A stretch of DNA of 64,000 bases from Paraburkholderia aromaticivorans (GCF_012689525.1 NZ_CP051515.1:1922001-1986000); one strand, 5' to 3'. Positions 16,916 through 25,952 are shown, numbered from the stretch's first letter. Notes: generated by a model not told the origin, from the sequence alone. Made by a program: numbers and translations.

Positions 16916-18271
16916 ATGTCAGACAACCTCCCTCCTCAATCGCCCTCTCGCCGCCGTTTTGTCAACGTAGCAGCGGCGGCCGTCGCTGCCGGCTCATTGA
17001 GTCAGCTCGCGTTCGCAGAAACGAATCGAGCGATTACTGAAGTTGCTCCCGCGACGGGCGGCGACAAGACCGCCATTCGCCCGCTCCGCGTGCATGTGCC
17101 GGAATCGCAACTCATCGACTTGCGCCGACGCATCAAGGCGACGAGATGGCCTGATCGGGAGACCGTCACCGACAATTCGCAAGGCGTGCCGCTCGCGATG
17201 ATTCAGGAACTCGCGCGCCATTGGGCGACCGATTACGATTGGCGCAAGTGCGAAGCGAAGCTCAACTCGTTGCCGAATTTCGTGACCGAGATCGACGGAC
17301 TGGATATTCATTTCATTCACGTCCGTTCGAAACATGAAAATGCAATGCCGCTCATCGTCACGCATGGATGGCCAGGTTCGGTGATCGAGCAGTTCAAGAT
17401 CATCGATCCGCTGACCAATCCGACCGCCTATGGCGCGAGTGCGTCCGACGCGTTTCATCTGGTCATTCCGTCTTTGCCGGGCTACGGATTTTCAGGCACG
17501 CCGACCACGACCGGCTGGGGCCCGGAGCGGACCGCGCGTGCGTGGGTCGTTCTGATGAAGCGCCTTGGGTACGAGAAATTTGCCGCGCAAGGCGGCGATC
17601 TGGGCGGCGTTGTCTGCAACGTCATGGGCAAGCAGGCGCCGCCGGAATTGTTAGGCATCCATGTCAACTTCCCCGCGACGGTTCCACCCGAAATCGCCAA
17701 GGCACTCCAAGCCGGCGATCCGCCGCCCGCCAGCCTCTCTGCCGACGAAAAGCACGCTTACGAGCAACTGAGCTCAGCGGCCATGAAGCGACGCGCCTAT
17801 GCGTTGGAGATGGGCACACGCCCGCAAACGCTCACCGGCCTGTCGGACTCTCCCGTTGCCCTGGCGAGCTGGCTTCTCGATCACGGTGACGGGTATGAGC
17901 AGCCGGCGGCGGCATTGACCTCGGCCGTGTTCGGGCACCCGGTCAACGGGGAATCGGCGGGCGACTTGACGCGCAACGACGTACTCGACGACATCACACT
18001 CTACTGGCTGACAAACACGGGGATTTCCGCAGCGCGTTTCTATTGGGAGTCGCACTTCAATTTCCTGGCCGCCGCCGATGTATCCGTCCCCGCTGCGGTC
18101 AGCGTCTTTCCGCGCGAGAACTATCAGGCTCCGCGCAGCTGGACAGAGCGGGCGTATCACAACCTGATCTATTACAACAGGCTCGACAAAGGCGGACACT
18201 TCGCGGCGTGGGAGCAACCGCAGCTATTTGCCGAAGAGGTCCGCGCGGGATTGAGGCCGCTGCGCACCTAG
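16916..18271 (+). CDS. Tat-exported epoxide hydrolase (alpha/beta fold)
   Basis: This 451-residue protein starts after GGAGA. The N-terminus has a twin-arginine signal (SRRRFVNVAAAAVAAG, then a hydrophobic run to about residue 34), so it is probably folded before export. The epoxide hydrolase N-terminal domain (about 53-160) is followed by the alpha/beta hydrolase core. The motif HGWPGS (150-155) forms the oxyanion hole, Asp228 in GGDLGG is the nucleophile and His428 in DKGGHFAAWEQP the catalytic histidine. It would open an epoxide to a diol; the natural substrate is unknown. The divergent two-component cluster is its likely regulator. Confidence 0.85.
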   Translation: MSDNLPPQSPSRRRFVNVAAAAVAAGSLSQLAFAETNRAITEVAPATGGDKTAIRPLRVHVPESQLIDLRRRIKATRWPDRETVTDNSQGVPLAMIQELARHWATDYDWRKCEAKLNSLPNFVTEIDGLDIHFIHVRSKHENAMPLIVTHGWPGSVIEQFKIIDPLTNPTAYGASASDAFHLVIPSLPGYGFSGTPTTTGWGPERTARAWVVLMKRLGYEKFAAQGGDLGGVVCNVMGKQAPPELLGIHVNFPATVPPEIAKALQAGDPPPASLSADEKHAYEQLSSAAMKRRAYALEMGTRPQTLTGLSDSPVALASWLLDHGDGYEQPAAALTSAVFGHPVNGESAGDLTRNDVLDDITLYWLTNTGISAARFYWESHFNFLAAADVSVPAAVSVFPRENYQAPRSWTERAYHNLIYYNRLDKGGHFAAWEQPQLFAEEVRAGLRPLRT

Positions 18272-18362
18272 TTGGCAAGCTGCCAGACCCGGACCACTAA
18301 TCGCAACGCGCGACAACGGTCCGAGTTCGGCGTATGAAGCGGCCGCATCCCGCTCCGGCATT

Positions 18363-19007
18363 TCACGCAGCATTCACCTGCCGCCTGGCCTGCTCCTCGA
18401 GATAAAGCGCCACCTCTTCGGCCAACGCCTTTGCGACCTGCGGACGATGCACCATTCGCTTGTAATACGCGTCAACAGAAGGCCACTCCGCAAGATCGAC
18501 ACCGCTATGCTGCGCCCAGTTGAGGACGGTGACGAGATAAGCATCCGCCACCGTGAAATGCTCGACGAGAAATTCCCGCCCGCGCAGATGTTCTTCGAGC
18601 ACGCCAAGCCGGAGGCTGATTTTCTTGCGTGTGTAGGTCTGAACGTCGGCCGGGGCATGCGGATCGAGCAGCGGCACGAATACGCCTTTATGCAGCTCGG
18701 TGCTGATGAAACCCAGCCATTCCTGCAGCTTCGCGCGCTCCGCGCTTCCCGCTGCCGGCGCGAGCCGCGCTGCCGGAAATGCGTCTGCGACGTACGGCAG
18801 GATCGCGGTGTTTTCCCTGAGCAGCCAACCCTCGTCGGTACGCAAGACAGGCACCTGCCCTAAAGGGTTGATCGGATAAAAATCGGAGCCGTCACGCAAC
18901 TGCTTCGACTTCGTATCGACTTCGATGAACTGCGCGTCGGCATTGGCCTCGTACAACGCAATCCGTGTCGCAAGCGAACAGGCGAGCGGCGAGAAGTAAA
19001 GCTGCAT
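18363..19007 (-). CDS. Glutathione S-transferase family protein
   Basis: A 214-residue cytosolic glutathione transferase. The thioredoxin-like N-terminal domain begins MQLYFSPLACSLATRIAL (Ser/Cys active-site region as in beta-class enzymes), with the conserved cis-proline loop GQVPVLRTDEGWLLRENTAI. The helical C-terminal domain contains FTVADAYLVTVLNW. It would conjugate glutathione to electrophiles or act as a related thiol enzyme. The start at 19007 follows GGAGA; the open frame extends upstream, but similarity begins here. It is divergent from a TetR regulator 71 bases away, with a symmetric operator between them, so induction by a toxic compound through that repressor is likely. Confidence 0.9.
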   Translation of the reverse strand: MQLYFSPLACSLATRIALYEANADAQFIEVDTKSKQLRDGSDFYPINPLGQVPVLRTDEGWLLRENTAILPYVADAFPAARLAPAAGSAERAKLQEWLGFISTELHKGVFVPLLDPHAPADVQTYTRKKISLRLGVLEEHLRGREFLVEHFTVADAYLVTVLNWAQHSGVDLAEWPSVDAYYKRMVHRPQVAKALAEEVALYLEEQARRQVNAA

Positions 19008-19030
19008 GCTGATGTCTCCGGTCGTTGGGA

Positions 19031-19060
19031 TGATTTTTGTACTATAGTGTATAAAAATCA
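19031..19060. promoter_or_regulatory. 30-base symmetric operator between GST and TetR genes
   Basis: The arms TGATTTTT-N-TAC (19031-19042) and GTA-N-AAAAATCA (19049-19060) are mirror images apart from one position per arm, around a 6-base centre TATAGT. The site fills the 71-base gap between divergent start codons. It is strongly expected to be the autoregulatory operator of the adjacent TetR-family repressor and probably overlaps both promoters. Confidence 0.6.
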
Positions 19061-19078
19061 ACGCGGCCAGATAATTTC

Positions 19079-19756
19079 ATGCACAACGGTACAAAAAGTG
19101 AGAAGCGTGCGCGCGGAAGGCCTCGTGGCTACGATTCGGAGCAGGCGCTGCGCGACGCGCGGGACGCGTTCTGGCACGGCGGCTATTCCGGCACGTCGCT
19201 CGACTCGCTAAGCAACGCGACCGGCATGAACCGGCCCAGCCTGTACGGCGCATTCGGCGATAAACATGCGCTCTATCTGAACACGCTGGATCAATACATT
19301 GAACTCGGGCGCCAGGGGATGGAAGTCGCGCTGGCCGGAGATCGCCCATTGGCGGAGGCCTTGCAGTCGGTGTACGACGCCGCGCTCGCCATGTACCTTC
19401 CGCCCGGCGAGGCGCCTCGCGGATGTTTCCTGATCGGCACGGCAGTCGTGGAATCGAGAAGCGATGCCGAGGTTCGCGACAAGCTGCTCGGCGGCCTGAC
19501 TATCTATGATCACGCATTCGAGCGACGGCTCGAACGCGCCAAAGCGCAGGGCGAACTCAGTGCGGCTTCGGACCCGGTCATGCTGGCGAAAATCGCCTCG
19601 GCGATTCTTCACAGCATCGCGCTGCGCTCCCGCGCGGGCGATTCAATCGATTCGTTGCGGGCGACCGCCGAGGCCGGCGTCGCGTTGATCTGCCGCACGC
19701 GCGGCGAGCCGCCAGCCAATCCGCCACCACACGTGCGACGCAAATCGAAGTCTTAG
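19079..19756 (+). CDS. TetR-family transcriptional regulator
   Basis: A 225-residue repressor. The N-terminal DNA-binding domain reads GRPRGYDSEQALRDARDAFW, then SLDSLSNATGMNRPSLYGAFGDKHALY, the classic TetR pattern. The remaining ~150 residues form the helical ligand domain (CFLIGTAVVESRSDAEVRDKL). It resembles repressors placed next to glutathione transferases and detoxification enzymes. It is divergent from a glutathione transferase, with a symmetric operator between them. The C-terminal tail is basic and proline-rich (PPHVRRKSKS) and probably disordered. The ligand is unknown. Confidence 0.9.
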   Translation: MHNGTKSEKRARGRPRGYDSEQALRDARDAFWHGGYSGTSLDSLSNATGMNRPSLYGAFGDKHALYLNTLDQYIELGRQGMEVALAGDRPLAEALQSVYDAALAMYLPPGEAPRGCFLIGTAVVESRSDAEVRDKLLGGLTIYDHAFERRLERAKAQGELSAASDPVMLAKIASAILHSIALRSRAGDSIDSLRATAEAGVALICRTRGEPPANPPPHVRRKSKS

Positions 19757-19784
19757 ACTTTTATCGAAAGCCAGAGGCTGTCGA

Positions 19785-21833
19785 TCAAAGATCCAACGTC
19801 ACACCCGCATCGCCGGCAACCGGATGCGCCATGCAAACCAGCGCTGCGCCGGGTTCGATTTGCGCCTCGACTTCGCCGTCGTACTTGACCTGGCCCGACA
19901 ACAGACGCGTCGAACACGTCCCGCACATACCCGACCTGCAACTCGACGGCGCGTCGATACCATGCGCTTCGGCAAATTCAAGCAGGCTGCCGTCACGTGG
20001 CAGCCATTGGATCGTGCGCTCGGAGCGCGCGAAGGTCACTTGCACAGCGCCCGCGTCTTGTGCCGACGTGCCCACCGGCGTCGGCTCGCGCTCGACGACA
20101 ACCGCGCGCTTGACGCTCGCCGGACCGAACGCTTCGAAACGAATGCGCTCATCGGCGACATTCAATCCGCGCAGGCCTTCATACAGATCACGCATGAACT
20201 GCTCGGGGCCGCACAGATAGAAGTCGTAGTCGTCGAACGGAAGCGCGCGCTTTAACGCGTCGATGCTCACACGCCCGGCCGACACGCCTTCGGCGAGCCC
20301 ATCGGCGGCGCTATCGAAAAGATGCAGGGAAAGCGCCGCGTTGCGCGCGGCAAGCGCTTTCAATTGCGCACCGAACGGACGTTCGCGATCGCTACGCGCA
20401 CCGTGAAAGAAGAACACCCGCTTCGCTTGCGCACCCTCACCGGGAGATGTTGCCAACGCATGCCGAAGCATCGCCATCATCGGCGTGATGCCGATGCCCG
20501 CCGAGATAAAGACAGCGGGCCGCGGGCTGTCTTCATCGAAGACGAACGCACCGCGCGGGTTCATCGCTTCGATCTTCGCTCCGGCGACCAGATGCTCATG
20601 CAGCCATTTCGATGCAACGCCTTCGCGCTTCACGCTGATTCGATACCGCTGCGGATCGTGCGCATCGGAAAGCGTGTAGGTACGCGACAAAGGCGTGGTG
20701 GAGTCCGCCACCGGCACGCGGATCGGCAGAAACTGTCCCGGCTTGTACGACGGCAACGGCGCTCCGTCGAGCGATTCGAAGTAAAAGGAGCGAATCGACG
20801 CTGTCTCCTCGACCACCGCCGCCACCTTCAGCTTGTGCCACGGCGATGCAGCCACCGGCTTTTGCACCGCCGCCGCAAACTGTGGCGCGTACTCGACGTC
20901 CGACCAGCGAAACGGCAACGCGCTCCGGCTGCGCCGCACTTCCTGCACGTGAAACCGCACGAGCCGTTGCGCGCCTTCGAAGGCAGCCAACTCCGCGCCG
21001 TCCCATACGATTTCCGCGCGCGCCGCGATATACAGCAGATCGCCGCTCGCAAAGTCGATGAACAACAGCCCGGCACGCGGATCATGGATCAGGTTGCCAA
21101 TCGTGTTGAAGAAGTTGTTGCCGATAAAGTCCGGCGTCGTCAGCGTGTGCTCATCGTCCACACGCACAAAGCCCGGTGCGCCGCCGCGATGCGAAACGTC
21201 GACGCCGCGTGCAAGATCCGCGTCCTCCGCAAGATTCGCGCTCGCGATGAAAAACGTATCCGCCCGCACCAGGAACGCGCGGTCGGCATCGCTGAGTTGA
21301 GTCGCTATTTCCGGCGGCATGGAAGGTTCAGACGTACTCTGCTGCACCCAGGTCGGGGTACGGCTCTGGATGTACTTATTGCAGTTGCCGAAGCTCTGGC
21401 GAACCTCGAGCGTCAACGCCGCCCCGTCCGCCGACGTCACCATGCCGTTGATCCGGTTGCGCCTGCGAGTCTGCGGCTGCAGCCCGAGGCCGCCGATCAT
21501 CGAGCCCTTCTGCCAGCTATCCGCAAGCGGATCGCCGGGTAACGCGCCGCCTTCGATGCGCAGCGTCTGCGCATCCGGCGACGACACAAAACCCCGCATA
21601 CCGGCGCGCACCGTCGCCCACGGCTGGCCGTGCGCGTCAACGCCGCCGAACACCATGAACGGCTGCTCGGCGAAAAACTTGCGGTGCTGGTCCGGCATGT
21701 GGCGGCGAATCCCCCGGCGTCCCGACGCTTCTGCCACGCTTCTCACCCCCGCGCGCTGCTGGGCGGCGAGTTCGGCGGCATGAAACGGCGAGGTTTCGAC
21801 GCCCCAGCCATTCAGAGGGATAACGGTGGACAT
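19785..21833 (-). CDS. PNPOx-like / ferredoxin-NADP reductase / 2Fe-2S ferredoxin fusion
   Basis: This 682-residue three-part protein carries, in order, a pyridoxamine-phosphate-oxidase-like split-barrel domain (about 40-320, with DPRAGLLFIDFASGDLLYI), a ferredoxin-reductase module, and a plant-type 2Fe-2S ferredoxin domain. In the reductase, the FAD motif is SRTYTLSD, the NAD(P) motif is ISAGIGITPMMAML, and YLCGPEQFMRDL marks its end. In the ferredoxin domain, the cluster cysteines are in SCRSGMCGTC plus a last Cys in LVCMAHP. It should pass electrons from NAD(P)H through flavin and the iron-sulphur cluster to an acceptor, perhaps a substrate on the split barrel. The reaction is unknown. It is in a head-to-tail run with a glutathione transferase upstream (33 bases away). 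Confidence 0.85.
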   Translation of the reverse strand: MSTVIPLNGWGVETSPFHAAELAAQQRAGVRSVAEASGRRGIRRHMPDQHRKFFAEQPFMVFGGVDAHGQPWATVRAGMRGFVSSPDAQTLRIEGGALPGDPLADSWQKGSMIGGLGLQPQTRRRNRINGMVTSADGAALTLEVRQSFGNCNKYIQSRTPTWVQQSTSEPSMPPEIATQLSDADRAFLVRADTFFIASANLAEDADLARGVDVSHRGGAPGFVRVDDEHTLTTPDFIGNNFFNTIGNLIHDPRAGLLFIDFASGDLLYIAARAEIVWDGAELAAFEGAQRLVRFHVQEVRRSRSALPFRWSDVEYAPQFAAAVQKPVAASPWHKLKVAAVVEETASIRSFYFESLDGAPLPSYKPGQFLPIRVPVADSTTPLSRTYTLSDAHDPQRYRISVKREGVASKWLHEHLVAGAKIEAMNPRGAFVFDEDSPRPAVFISAGIGITPMMAMLRHALATSPGEGAQAKRVFFFHGARSDRERPFGAQLKALAARNAALSLHLFDSAADGLAEGVSAGRVSIDALKRALPFDDYDFYLCGPEQFMRDLYEGLRGLNVADERIRFEAFGPASVKRAVVVEREPTPVGTSAQDAGAVQVTFARSERTIQWLPRDGSLLEFAEAHGIDAPSSCRSGMCGTCSTRLLSGQVKYDGEVEAQIEPGAALVCMAHPVAGDAGVTLDL

Positions 21834-21866
21834 GACCGGACTCCGGTGTCGTAAAGGATCAGCCGT

Positions 21867-22508
21867 TCATTCAGCGAGCAGCCCCGCTTTTGTCGACGGC
21901 ATCGCGACGAACCGCGGAAGTGCCTCGACGCGGCGCAGCCACGCAACAATGTTCGGATACGGGTCGAGCGACACGCCGCCTTCCGGCGCGTGCGCAATGT
22001 AGGTGTGCGAGGCGATGTCGGCGATCGTCACCTGATTGCCCGCCGCGAACGGCTTGTCCGCCAGTTCGCGGTCGAGCACCTCGAACAGCTTCACGGCCAG
22101 CTTCTTCGCGGTCTCGTGATCGTGCGGCGCACCAAACACGGTGACGAGCCGCGCCGTGCACGGCCCATACGCAATCTGGCCGGCCGCGAGCGACAGCCAG
22201 CGCTGCACCGCAGCCGCGCCGAGCGGGTCATCCGGCAACCACGAGGCGTCGCCGTAACGCTTCGCCAGATACACCAGAATCGCGTTCGAATCGAACAGGG
22301 TGATGTCGCCGTCCTGAATCGTCGGCACCTGGCCAAACGGGTTGAGCGCCAGATAGTCCGGCTTGCGGTTGTCGCCGGCCTTCATGTCCAGTTCGACCAC
22401 TTCGAACGGCAGATCGAGCAGGGTCAAAAACAGCTTCACCCGATGGCCGTGGCCGGAAAGCAGGGTCGTATAGAGGCGGATCGGCTGGACGGGTCGGGCA
22501 ACGGGCAT
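21867..22508 (-). CDS. Glutathione S-transferase family protein
   Basis: A 213-residue glutathione transferase. The N-terminal thioredoxin fold reads IRLYTTLLSGHGHRVKLFL, with the glutathione-binding loop FGQVPTIQDGDITLFDSNAI. The C-terminal helical domain contains VTIADIASHTYIAHAP. The presumed catalytic Ser lies in LLSGHGHR. The start at 22508 (MPVARPVQP) is preferred over an ATG at 22598 because similarity begins shortly after it. It lies 33 bases upstream of the PNPOx fusion gene on the same strand, so the two are likely co-transcribed, and it is divergent from a LysR regulator 110 bases away that probably controls both. Confidence 0.9.
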   Translation of the reverse strand: MPVARPVQPIRLYTTLLSGHGHRVKLFLTLLDLPFEVVELDMKAGDNRKPDYLALNPFGQVPTIQDGDITLFDSNAILVYLAKRYGDASWLPDDPLGAAAVQRWLSLAAGQIAYGPCTARLVTVFGAPHDHETAKKLAVKLFEVLDRELADKPFAAGNQVTIADIASHTYIAHAPEGGVSLDPYPNIVAWLRRVEALPRFVAMPSTKAGLLAE

Positions 22509-22618
22509 GACAGGTTCCGGAAAACGTGAAGGGATGGAGCGAGCATAATCCGCACGCGCCACCTTGCAGAAGCCTGATAATCCGGGAAACACAGTCAATC
22601 GAAGATGGACAATCCACC

Positions 22619-23539
22619 ATGCCCGACGTACGCGACGTAAACCTGAACCGGCTGGCGATCTTCGTCGCGGTCGTCGAGGCAGGCTCGCTGACCGCCGCGG
22701 CAGCGCGTCTGGGTCTCGCCAAGACGATGGTCAGCACGCACATGCAGCGGCTCGAGGCCGAGGTGGGCGCGAGCCTGCTGGTGCGTACGACGCGGCGGCT
22801 CGGTTTGACCGAGCCTGGCCGCGCATTCTACGACGCGAGCGTGAAAATCCTCCGCGCCACGGAAGACGCGCTCTCGGCGATCGGCGGCGAAACGGCGCCC
22901 GTGCGCGGCACGTTGCGCGTGAGCTCGCCGATCGATTACGGTTCGCTTGCGGTCGCGCCGGTGCTGGTCGAACTGCGCCGCACGCATCCGCAACTCAATG
23001 TCGAGTTGCTGTGCACCGATCACTATGTGGATCTGATCGCGGACGGTATCGACGTCGCGATTCGCCTGGGCCGGCTTGCCGATTCCAATTTCCGCGCGGT
23101 GAAACTTGGCAGCTTCGTCAAATGGGTCGTGGCGAGCCCGGATTTCGTCGAGATATGGGGACAGCCGCAGACGCCCGCCGAATTGTCGGCGATGCCCTTC
23201 TGCGCGTTGACCGTGTTGCCGCGTCCGCTGACGCTCGACCTGCAGCGCAACGGTGGCAAAGGCGATGGCGACGCCGAAAGCGTGCGCTGTGAAAACGCGT
23301 TGCTGGTGAACACCGCCGACGCCTGCCGTGCAGCGACTCTCGCCGGCGGCGGCTTCGGCCTGTTGACGGACTTCTCGATCGGCGGCGACATCGCTGCTGG
23401 CCGGCTGATTCGCCTGCTACCGGAATGGGCGACCGAGCCCGCGAGTATCCAGGCCATCTTTCCGCCCACCAGTCATCCTCCGCCAAAAGTGCGGGCGCTG
23501 ATCGAGACGTTCAAGAAGCATCTCGAGCGCGCTTCGTAA
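22619..23539 (+). CDS. LysR-family transcriptional regulator
   Basis: This 306-residue regulator has the N-terminal winged helix NLNRLAIFVAVVEAGSLTAA, then LGLAKTMVSTHMQRLEAEVG, then LLVRTTRRLGLTEPG. An effector domain from about residue 95 (GTLRVSSPIDYGSLAVAPVL) resembles the CrgA/AaeR-like group. The start at 22619 gives the standard spacing to the first helix; an ATG at 22526 is open but would add an unrelated tail. It is divergent from the glutathione transferase and PNPOx-fusion pair, the likely regulon. The inducer is unknown. Confidence 0.9.
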   Translation: MPDVRDVNLNRLAIFVAVVEAGSLTAAAARLGLAKTMVSTHMQRLEAEVGASLLVRTTRRLGLTEPGRAFYDASVKILRATEDALSAIGGETAPVRGTLRVSSPIDYGSLAVAPVLVELRRTHPQLNVELLCTDHYVDLIADGIDVAIRLGRLADSNFRAVKLGSFVKWVVASPDFVEIWGQPQTPAELSAMPFCALTVLPRPLTLDLQRNGGKGDGDAESVRCENALLVNTADACRAATLAGGGFGLLTDFSIGGDIAAGRLIRLLPEWATEPASIQAIFPPTSHPPPKVRALIETFKKHLERAS

Positions 23540-23590
23540 TGGCGCGGACGGTGTCCCGCGAGGCGGGACACCAAAAGCCTTCAACGCGCG

Positions 23591-24739
23591 TCAGAACGAA
23601 TGCCGCATGCCGATCCGCACGTCGGTCTGCGTGTTCGACGTGGACGGCGTGAAGCTGTAGCCGATCACCGCATTCACGCCATCCGACGCGCGCAGATAGT
23701 CGCCGGAGATATAGACGTCCGTGCGCTTTGACAACAGGTAATGCAGCCCGAGCGAGCCCTGGTTCCAGTGATTGCCTTCGAAGCGCGTGTACTGATAGCC
23801 GCCGTACAGCATCAACGCGGGCGTGAAGGTGTACGAGGCACCCGCCTCATAGACCTGCATATGCGAGGTCTCGCCGAGTCCCTTGATCGTCGTGTAGGTA
23901 AAGTCGCCGCTCAACATGACGTTACCGATCGTATAGGCCGCACCGACTGCGAACGCCCCTTGCTTGTCGACCGGAAACGACGACGAGCTATATAGATCCG
24001 TCACTGCGCCGGTCGCCGGATCGACGGACACGGTTGGCTTGCCGAGGAACGTGCGTGTGCCGATCATCGCGTACGGGTCGAATGCATAGATGCCGTTCGG
24101 GTTGTTCAACTGCGTATAGGCCGCGCCCATGTTGAACGCGCTGTGCTCGTAACGCGCACCTACGCTCCACGCGCTCTTGTTGTGGAAGTCGCCGGCGGTA
24201 TTGCCGAACGAATACATGCCGCCGAACGAGAAGCCTGCATAGTCGTTGGAGAGGAACTTGACCGAGTTCGGCAGCCGGTCGCCGTTCATCCGGTCGAAGT
24301 CGCCCTGATGGATCGCGTAGCCGCTCGCCCACGCCGAGATGTTATAGAGGTAGACGAACTCCTCTGTCATGTCGAGCTGATTACCCAGCGAGAGTTGCCC
24401 CCAGTTGTTCTTCAGGCCCACATAAGCCTGGCGTCCGAACTCGGCACCGCCGAATGCATATTGCCCGTTGCCCAGGTGAAAACCCGATTCGAGCGCGAAC
24501 ACCGCCTGCAAGCCGCCGCCGAGATCCTCGACGCCTTTGAAGCCGATCCGGTTGCCGTATGAAATACCGTCATCGAACTTGAACTGGTGAGCCCCGCCGG
24601 CATTGTTCACATAGGTAATGCCGGCATCCAGAATGCCATACAGGGTGACACTGCTTTGCGCATGAGCCGCCGTCGGCGCACATACAGCGCTTGCCGCGAT
24701 AGCGAGTCCCGAAAGGCTGACGGCATTTCTCTTCTTCAT
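23591..24739 (-). CDS. Gram-negative trimeric porin (Burkholderia OmpC-like)
   Basis: A 382-residue outer-membrane channel. It begins with a signal peptide (MKKRNAVSLSGLAIAASAVC, cleaved after AAHA) and the hallmark SSVTLYGILDAGITYV. It has alternating beta strands with NRIGFKGVEDLGGGLQAVFALESGF and GRQAYVGLKNNWGQLSLGNQ, and ends in aromatic phenylalanine (RIGMRHSF), needed for outer-membrane assembly. This family is highly repeated in Burkholderiaceae and supports that origin for the window. It would allow passive entry of small hydrophilic solutes; specificity is not evident. It is transcribed alone, next to a decayed choline-binding-protein gene. Confidence 0.93.
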   Translation of the reverse strand: MKKRNAVSLSGLAIAASAVCAPTAAHAQSSVTLYGILDAGITYVNNAGGAHQFKFDDGISYGNRIGFKGVEDLGGGLQAVFALESGFHLGNGQYAFGGAEFGRQAYVGLKNNWGQLSLGNQLDMTEEFVYLYNISAWASGYAIHQGDFDRMNGDRLPNSVKFLSNDYAGFSFGGMYSFGNTAGDFHNKSAWSVGARYEHSAFNMGAAYTQLNNPNGIYAFDPYAMIGTRTFLGKPTVSVDPATGAVTDLYSSSSFPVDKQGAFAVGAAYTIGNVMLSGDFTYTTIKGLGETSHMQVYEAGASYTFTPALMLYGGYQYTRFEGNHWNQGSLGLHYLLSKRTDVYISGDYLRASDGVNAVIGYSFTPSTSNTQTDVRIGMRHSF

Positions 24740-25009
24740 CTAATTCTCCCCTGCTCTTTGCCTGCGTATTTCGTTGGATAAAGCGATCCCTGCTGCGTGC
24801 TGTTGACCAACGCGCGGCGCTTCTCGCATGACGGGCAGTTCAGAAACCGGCTGAGACCGAGTGAAACGAATTGGAGCTATCTACGATGCATGCAATGACC
24901 ACTCATGTCCGCATCGCGGGATAAAGAATACGGGTCCAGATTTAGGAGGATTCGACCGGATGCGACATAAATCTGTCGCACCGCGACCTCATCGTTAGGA
25001 ATGCGGCTG

Positions 25010-25675
25010 TTATTTCACGCCGAGTGCGGTTTGCACGGCTTGCAGGCCACTGGCGCCACTTGCCGTGGTCACGCCGTCGAGCCATGACTTCAACAATTCG
25101 GGGTGACGCTTGAGCGCTTCCGTGGCGGCGACATCCACGCCCGTTTTCTTTTCGAGTACTTCGGTAATCACGCCATTGTCCAGATCGACATTGAAGGTCA
25201 GTTGCTTGAAGAGCCGCCCGACATTCGGACACTGCGCGGCATAGCCGCTGCGCGCAACCGTATTGACCGTGGCGCCACCGTAGTTGGGCCCGAAGTACTT
25301 GTCGCCGCCGTCGAGATAGGTGAGCTTGAACTTCGTGTTCATCAAATGCGGCTCCCAGGCGAGAAAGACAATCCACTTCTTCTCGCGCACCGCGCGCTCC
25401 ACTTGCGTGAGCATGCCGGTTTCACTCGATTCGACGAGCTTCCAGTTGCCGAGGCCGAACGCCTTGTCGTCGACCATTTTTTTGATGTTCTGATTGGCCG
25501 GCGCGCCGGGTTCGATGCCATAAATCTTGCTGTCGAACTTGTCGGCATTCTTCGCCAGATCCGCGAATGAATGGGTGCCGGCAGCGGCGACATAGTCGGG
25601 CACGGCCAGCGTGAACTTGGCGTTGCTCAGATTCGGATGCACGACCTCGATCGACTTTTCTTCCTCGAACGCCAC
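25010..25675 (-). pseudogene. 5'-truncated choline/betaine-binding protein (choX-like) remnant
   Basis: The frame keeps the last ~220 residues of a ChoX/OpuAC binding protein: FTLAVPDYVAAAGTHSFADL, KIYGIEPGAPANQNIKKM, WIVFLAWEPHLMNTKFKL, FGPNYGGATVNT. It aligns along its length with the intact copy at 61184-62119. The signal peptide and first ~100 residues, including the first ligand-binding tryptophan region, are missing. Similarity stops near 25675, where the sequence changes abruptly into a piece of a LysR gene on the other strand. With no signal peptide it cannot work as a periplasmic protein. An open frame extends to 25723, but the extra residues are unrelated. Confidence 0.8.
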
Positions 25676-25697
25676 CACCGAAATCCGCTCACGGCGC

Positions 25698-25952
25698 ACG
25701 CCGCAAACGCTCACACTCTCCACCGACTTCGGCTTCGCGACCTATTGGCTGATGCCGCGTCTATCGCAGTTCACGCTGGGCTGGGCGCCGCTGGTCGACG
25801 AACTGCTGGCCACCGGGCAACTCGTCGAACTGTTCGACCCGCCGGTCGTCACGGAGCGCGGCTATCTGCTCGTCGCGCAGCGCGCGGCGACGCCCGTCGT
25901 CAACGCCTTTCGCCACTGGCTGCTCGGCGAATGCCGGCTCGACGCGGAATAA
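25698..25952 (+). pseudogene. Fragment of LysR (GcvA-like) regulator with internal deletion
   Basis: The frame reads TPQTLTLSTDFGFATYWLMP, typical of the beginning of a LysR effector domain (about residue 95). It then jumps straight to GWAPLVDELLATGQLVELF and AFRHWLLGE, the last ~60 residues of such proteins. The DNA-binding domain and roughly 130 middle residues are gone. It ends in a normal TAA at 25950-25952. It is back-to-back with the truncated choX-like remnant, so this was probably its divergent regulator before deletion. Confidence 0.65.
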
